Shown here in pieces: positions 58,251 to 64,000 of a stretch of 64,000 bases of DNA; the stretch's first letter is position 1; the number at the start of each line of letters is the position of its first letter. The DNA is taken from NCBI GenBank assembly GCA_947652605.1, contig OX393579.1:4836001-4900000 (forward strand). The letters are read 5' to 3'. The notes beneath the pieces are model-generated. The model worked only from the letters and a program-made list of their open reading frames with translations. It searched no databases and was not told where the DNA came from. This stretch comes from Elmis aenea. Taxonomy: Eukaryota > Arthropoda > Insecta > Coleoptera > Elmidae. The position numbers and the translations under genes are program-made.

Positions 58251-61200
58251 CAAAAAAAATTACTTATTACCGTCTTGTTTTAAATTTCATCTTTATTGGA
58301 ACAGAAGCTATGACTGTGTAACTTTTAGAAATCGTGTATAGGCAATAAAGCCATTAATACAACAGGTTTTAAATCAACTTTTACACGATTTAGTTAGTTA
58401 TTAATTTGAAATTATGTGCTATAAATACCTCCTACAGATTAAATAAAGTTGATCCAATATTAACCAACCATAAAGATTTTCTCTGTAATAATCGCAGACT
58501 TTTACGACAAGAATCAATAACGTTGCTAATAACTCTCCATACTTATTTCTCGTTATAAAAGCAAAACTGGAATACTGAACTCATAAACTGGTAATAACAC
58601 TTTTGCTGTAATCTTGGCAACATATCGTAGCATCAGAAAGAAGTAAATGAAACTATGTTACTGAAATAATCTACAAAAACGTCTTTGTTATCTATAAAAC
58701 ACTAGGTTTTACAAAAAAAAGTAACATTTAGTGCAATTTATCACATACTTTGATTTTCACTTTCCGATTATTTGTACATTTATTAAACAATTTTGAAACA
58801 AAATAAATAAAAACTTATATTTTATGAACGCACAATCGGTTCTTTAAACCCTAACAAATTTACTCAATTACTGTCCTTCGTAGCACTAGCAATAAAAATA
58901 ACAATCGTCGTGGAAATTATATTCGCAAGACCAACGAGTACAGTTTTTATGTACTAAATAATGGTCTAGTCGTTATTTGGACAAAGATGAAGCCAAAAAT
59001 CACAAAATCAATTAAATAACTTATAAACTCAAACAACGAACAAATTAAAAATTTACAATTTTCATAAACGAATCCATACTGCTTAGAGCATTAGAGTTAG
59101 TTTTAATTTTAAGTTCAGGTACTTCTTTTTGCTTTGCGTATTAATAGCGGTATGTTCCCTAAGGCTCTGTAAAACCACCAAATCTTTGTTATACACAGAC
59201 TACCTTTGTAGTTTTAGTGTTGAAACCGAAATTCAAGCCCCAATGCCACTTTTTGTTCCAAGGAAAGTTCGAACTAGTTTATGAAATAAGTTTTAGAGGC
59301 GTATAATAAGATCAAGTGGCTCTGACATTTATTATGTTGAAGACACGACACCAATACAAACGGTTAAATATTATACTAATTAAAACTTGCTCACAAATGA
59401 TTTCCATATTATTTAAACATTATTGTAGAGTGTGAGAATCGGCAGAGTTTGAAACAAAAGAGTGTTTAAAGTATTTTACTGACATAATAATTTAATTTCC
59501 TTCAAGAAGAGATTACCTATACCTTCGAACAAGATTTTTTAACTAAACTTGAAATATTGTTTTCATATTTAAAAGAATATTTTTATGTAACCTGCCTAGC
59601 CATAAAAGTTTTTCATGTACTCTAATAATTTTGGTCCAATTTTTGCGAATTCAGGCTTAGCGTAGGATACACCCATGTTTATTTCTTTGCATGGTACAAT
59701 TCCAACTGTAACACGAATAATTTATGATTCAAGTGAGAGATGTGCATTAAATAAGCCGTTCTTGGCCTACTTACACCAAAAAAATTACTGTAATGCTACG
59801 TGAGATCTGCCCAACACAGGCAGGTGTTATAATTTACATTAAAACATTAATTACGGGATAAAGTTTTGACCATTCTGGCCGCTGAAATTAATTTATGTAG
59901 GTCAGAGAGCTTAGGGACTTAAACTGACGTCTTAGGTTATTCCAACGTCACTACAACAATATAATTATAATTTATTACCTCTGCGAGATATTTGTGGGTT
60001 ATGTTATGTAGACACGACCAATTACAATCTGATTATATTGAAAATACACGATGGAGGCGTGTCCTAGTTGGTTGTTATAGTGAATTTTGTTACACTAGCA
60101 ACCGATCAACAACAAGCAGTTCATATTTCAACGTTTATCGTAGAAAAAACTTTATAAATACCACTCAAGAAACATTTTTTTCGTATAGGTAGAGAATTGC
60201 TTGCTATTTTCATGAAAGCTCTGACCAACGTCATTCCACAAAAAGTCTTTTGACGGTCTCGTAGAATTTCCAGAATTCATTTTGTGTCGTAAATTGTTGA
60301 AAGTTTTTATGGTAACGACAAACAATTCTTCACAACTAAGGCGTTACCCTCAAATATCTATTAAAAATGTTTTAACGTATAATGGAAATGAACGAGTATA
60401 ACTCAGGCATCATCCGCCAAATTTCGCCTGAAAAGAATAATTCACCGCCTCACATTATTCCTTGAAACTTGTATAATAGAAAAACTTCTAATATACTCTA
60501 CCCCTTTAGGAATCCAAGCCGCCAAAACTTTACAACATAATTAATACTTTTTGCGTGAAACAAGCCGAAAAAATTATCATTGTACAACTGAAAGTCGCTT
60601 AGTTTTGCTGTTATTCTAAACGAATTACACGATATTTAAATTCAGTTTAGTTAAACAGCACATACTTTATATTTGCAGAGGATTATATTTAAAATAACGT
60701 TATGCCACGCGGCATTAAATCTAGTAGTTTAAAATATAAACGTGTTTAAAAATAAATTCGAATGATTAAATACATATTTGTTCAAGCTATTACAATATCA
60801 GTGTAATAATAAACCAGAATAATCATTTTATTGAAAATTAAAATTGTTTCATTAAAAATAGTGCGGGGAAATTAAGAAACAAATCCATGATATTGCCACA
60901 AAGCTAACACTTAACAATGAATGTTATTTTTAAAACATTTGCCAAACTTGTAGATAAAATCTACTAATAATATTTATAAGATTTCAAAAGTCTTTTTATG
61001 TTTACATTAATTTCGCCAGTTGTAATGTTTCAAATACAATGTAAAAGAAAGAAAAAACTTCCTTTCGTCTGACAGTGGCATTCATAGAAATATAACGAGA
61101 AAATTATCGGCTTTGTAATTCGAAGATACAGTGGCACTTATTGGATAAAACAAGAGAAACGTTGAGTACATTCGCTTGTGTTGTCACAGCCAGATGCAAG

Positions 61201-61833
61201 TCGAGTGTGGCGGAGAAGCGATATCATAATACTTTTATTGTTTAGAGAAATAGACTAGAAAAAAAATTATTTTAGCGTTGAATAGATTGAGTCTTCTTCG
61301 AACGCTGAGATTTCGAAACAGTAGAATGAAAAATAAATTGCAAATTGTATTTCATCCACAGATTATGTTATTATTTGAACCATCAAATTTTTTTTGTTCT
61401 TGTTTACATTCGATAAAATTGCACTTTTTAAAACTATCCATAAAATTAATAAAATTATCTTCTACATTGCTATAGCCTTATTATTTATTAGTGTAAATAA
61501 TAAAAAGAGAACATATAACACATAAGAAAAGTACCTAATACCAACAAAAACGCGAAACCCCCAAATTTGTCTCCAGTTTGGAAAACGCAATATTTTTTAC
61601 TGAATGTAAAAATTTTGCAAGTTTGTTTTCAAAAATTATTTAGTTAAGAGAATTACGATTTCATAAAATCATAATGCAACGATTTTTTTTGTCGAAAATG
61701 GTCTGAACTTATAGTGCAATTTTAAATCTAAAATTGCAAAAATTGGTTTTAAGAAAATTATTTATAGCTCAGCTTCAATTTTCATTTTATGGTCTTATGT
61801 AATTCGTATTAAAAAGTTTATTATAAAAATAAG
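58251..61833. other. No gene recognised
   Basis: This long AT-rich stretch has no supported exon. Frames at 59992-60192 (+) and 61278-61475 (+) have no recognised domain. Stretch 59860-60160 is slightly less AT-rich. Confidence 0.5.
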
Positions 61834-61835
61834 TA

Positions 61836-62926
61836 CAGGGTGGTCCAAATTCGATGGGATTGCATGGGTATCTCGGTTAATATTTACGATAGAGAAACTG
61901 TTAAATTACCAAAAATGTGCAGTTTTTTGAGACAAACTCAGAACCGTTTTAAAAAATATTTTATCATATCAGGTTTTGAGTTATTAGAGAAAAATTGTTT
62001 TTTTTTTGTTATATTTATAATGTGTCATATTTCCCTTTTTGTTGCAAATATCGAAAAAGTTTATGAAGATTATTTTTAGATATTTTTATGTAGATTTTAA
62101 AAGCACCAATTTTTTTTTTTACGCTCGCCGTTAAAAAAAGTATTCTATCATTTACGGTTTTCGAGTTATTGAATAAAAAGTGTTTTTTTTTGTCATAATA
62201 ATAATGTGTCATATCTCCGTTATTGTTGTAAATATCGAAAATATTTATCAAGATTATTTTTAGATATGCATCAATAATTTTTGAACTTAAGATAAACAGC
62301 AATATACTACATTACTGCTGATTCCGACTATGTTGTTGTTATCTTATGTTCAAATATTTACAATGTTTATCTCAACAACAAATTTAAAAACCTTGGTAAC
62401 TTGTACCACATGAGTTTTATAAGGTTTTACACCTTGTTTTTTTTTTGTTTTTACAGCCTACTATGATTTTCTTAGAAGAAAATCTAAAAAACCTTCATAA
62501 CTTGCGTATTATTAAAAATAAATACATTGACCGTGAAATATTTGAAATGAGAAAAAAATAAGGAATTTAAATAGATCATAGCCAACTATCGTTTCCATTT
62601 AAAAAAATGTAATTTTGTGTCATAACTTTTTAACGGCGAGCGTAAAATTTTTTTTTGGTATAATCATTTTAAACATACAAATATCTAAAAATAATCTTGA
62701 TAAATATTTTCGATATTTACAACAATAACGGAGATATGACACATTATTATTATGACAAAAAAATACTTTTTCTTCAATAACTCGAAAACCGGAAATGATA
62801 GAATATTTTTGAAAACGGTTCTGAGTTTGTTTCAAAAAACTGCACATTTTTGGTAAGTTAACAGTTTCTCTATCTTAAATATTAACCGAGATACCCATAC
62901 AATCCCATCGAATTTGGACCACCCTG
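61836..62926. mobile_element. 1.09-kb inverted-repeat element, CAGGGTGGTCC ends
   Basis: TA-flanked. Arms of about 320 bp start CAGGGTGGTCCAAATTCGAT and contain GTGCAGTTTTTTGA, ACGGCGAGCGT and TTATCAAGATTATTTTTAGA. The left arm holds a second, diverged copy of its inner half (61957-62090 against 62123-62275). The centre has no transposase. Frames here (61840-62079 +, 62015-62302 -, 62620-62847 -) are arm sequence read in different directions. The family's minimal form is at 18266-18324. Confidence 0.9.
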
Positions 62927-62928
62927 TA

Positions 62929-63601
62929 CAACTCAAGTACCATTATTCTAATTGTAAGCGAAAATTCTAAATAGAGCCACAAGCACTTTCCTTAAAAAAT
63001 ATTCCACAATTGTGCAACGCACTTCAGCGAATCCCACATAAAAAGTAGATAAAATTTTCCACTCCTGCGACATTGAAACAAACACAAGTGGTTTCAGTAT
63101 CACTTGAACGAATAAAATAAATTACCCGACGTAATCATCAAACTTTTTTTAATCTCATTGCACAAAACAATTTTAACGATTTTATAAAGCGACTTACTCC
63201 AGGCACATTATTGCGAATTACAGCTACAAAGTTGAGCTTGCTGAATACAGGTTTTGTTGTTTGAGTGTATATTAAAGTTTACATAATACAAAGCGAGTTA
63301 CGTGACGACAGCATGTGCTCCGCAAATTTTGTTTTTTGTTGTTTATTTACTAATATATCAGCGCCTCAGATATTTACTTTGTTGTTGTACGACACAACTT
63401 TGATTGAGTTGTTTGAAGACTTTTTTGTTCTCAACAAAAGCAAGCAAGCAAGCATTCACGTTTTCGTGTACTTTCAACACAAAACTGTTGTTTGAAAATG
63501 ATTCTCGGTATTAATTAGCAACAAAAAAGAACTCCAACAATATGTTCTGGTTGACAAATTGCACGAATTTTTATAAAAATTCAAGCTGGTTTAAAATCTA
63601 C
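62929..63601. other. No gene recognised
   Basis: AT-rich. The 76-codon frame at 63265-63495 (+) has no recognised domain. Confidence 0.45.
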
Positions 63602-63815
63602 AAGTCACTTAATAGAAAAAGAAATAGAGGAAGACCAGAAATAAAATGGGAAAAAGAAGTGAGGCAGAAACTAGAAAAAAAAAGGAGTCAGCTGGAGAGA
63701 TGTGCCACAACTAGCTAACGATAGGCTGGAGTGGAGAAACATAACAGAAATAGAAAAGCATTCCTCGATACCGAAAGGTACAAGAGTAACAAATAAAGAA
63801 GAAGAAGATTTTTAA
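63602..63815 (+). pseudogene. LINE 3' end (RTE-like) with GAA tail
   Basis: KRNRGRPEIKWEKEVRQKLE, then a frame change in a run of nine A, then GVSWRDVPQLANDRLEWRN. These are the C-terminal blocks seen at 6402 and 11779. It ends in AAAGAAGAAGAAGA simple repeat. Confidence 0.8.
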
Positions 63816-63916
63816 AGTTGTAATGGTCACTTTTATATTATTTTGAGATATTAAATGTTGTGCATTTTAATGTGCATAAAAATATCCACGTTAACTATAG
63901 AAAGATTTCACTTATA

Positions 63917-64000
63917 CAGGGTGTCCCAATTATACACCGCCAAAAAGTAGGTGCATATTCCTGAGTGAAAATGATGACCATTTGTCAAATATTTGGTTAT
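63917..64000 (+). mobile_element. Left end of another CAGGGTGTCCC element, cut by the window
   Basis: TA precedes CAGGGTGTCCCAATTATACA. The rest lies past the right edge. Confidence 0.6.

Noticed and set aside
59992..60192. 66-codon frame with Arg/Tyr/Ser-rich sequence
   Set aside because: It starts at a non-convincing context, has no domain or splice border, and is within expectation for chance.
61840..62847. Three frames of 75-95 codons
   Set aside because: They are the inverted arms of the 1.09-kb element read on both strands; no transposase motif.
1..64000. CRISPR array, tRNA, rRNA, telomeric repeat or bacterial operon
   Set aside because: No regularly spaced short repeats, no cloverleaf with a GGTTCRANNCC box, no rRNA-like blocks, no TTAGG/TCAGG arrays, and no closely packed ATG-initiated genes were seen.

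Overview
This is AT-rich, gene-poor eukaryotic DNA, most likely from an insect. The grounds are an intron-bounded first coding exon of a biogenic-amine G-protein-coupled receptor, many Tc1/mariner-type termini, degraded RTE-like LINEs, hAT ends and a Helitron-like end. A beetle is possible, but that is inference. No prokaryotic gene organisation, operon, rRNA, tRNA or CRISPR array was seen.

The only confidently recognised host coding sequence is at 33339-33916 (+). It has a splice acceptor, a 5' UTR with two short upstream ORFs, 137 codons plus one base with four N-glycosylation sequons, and most of transmembrane helix 1. It ends at a phase-1 donor exactly where the conserved Gly-Asn of helix 1 would continue. 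It best fits a serotonin 5-HT1-like receptor. The rest of the gene lies beyond the window, so about 30 kb on the right is its first coding intron, and an unknown part of the left flank may be 5' UTR intron or promoter. Weaker host candidates are open segments with splice-like borders at 8688-8888 (-), 39101-39229 (-, one stop), 40224-40565 (-) and 50076-50839 (+). There is a CpG-rich island with a perfect CRE at 14.38-14.90 kb, and a tandem repeat carrying an RFX-type X-box at 2.2 kb.

The rest is mostly transposon debris. (i) A large set of TA-flanked elements has ends reading CAGGGTG/CACCCTG. These include a 1.9-kb foldback element with a mariner-type transposase core at its centre, a 1.09-kb inverted-repeat element, a 59-bp relic made only of that element's ends, and three copies of another family, one of which has its empty target site preserved elsewhere in the window. 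(ii) Two 0.93-kb copies (29.6 and 44.6 kb) carry a repeated TIR-derived motif. (iii) An 853-bp hAT-like element has an 8-bp target duplication. (iv) Twin 142-bp near-perfect palindromes lie side by side. (v) A CpG-rich hairpin, a Helitron-like 254-bp element and several smaller MITEs are present. (vi) At least eight fragments of RTE-like LINEs lie on both strands.

Region by region: 0-9 kb holds LINE fragments, X-boxes and one CAGGGTG element. 9.8-18.4 kb holds MITEs, the foldback element, the CpG island and a second inverted-repeat element. 18-25 kb is nearly featureless with two dispersed repeats. 25-32.7 kb holds the hAT, palindromes, LINE RT, nested 0.94-kb element and CpG hairpin. 33.3-36 kb holds the receptor exon and a conserved-looking flank. 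36-46 kb holds MITEs, candidate exons, the Helitron and hAT end. 46-64 kb holds more LINE and MITE debris and one two-part open reading region.
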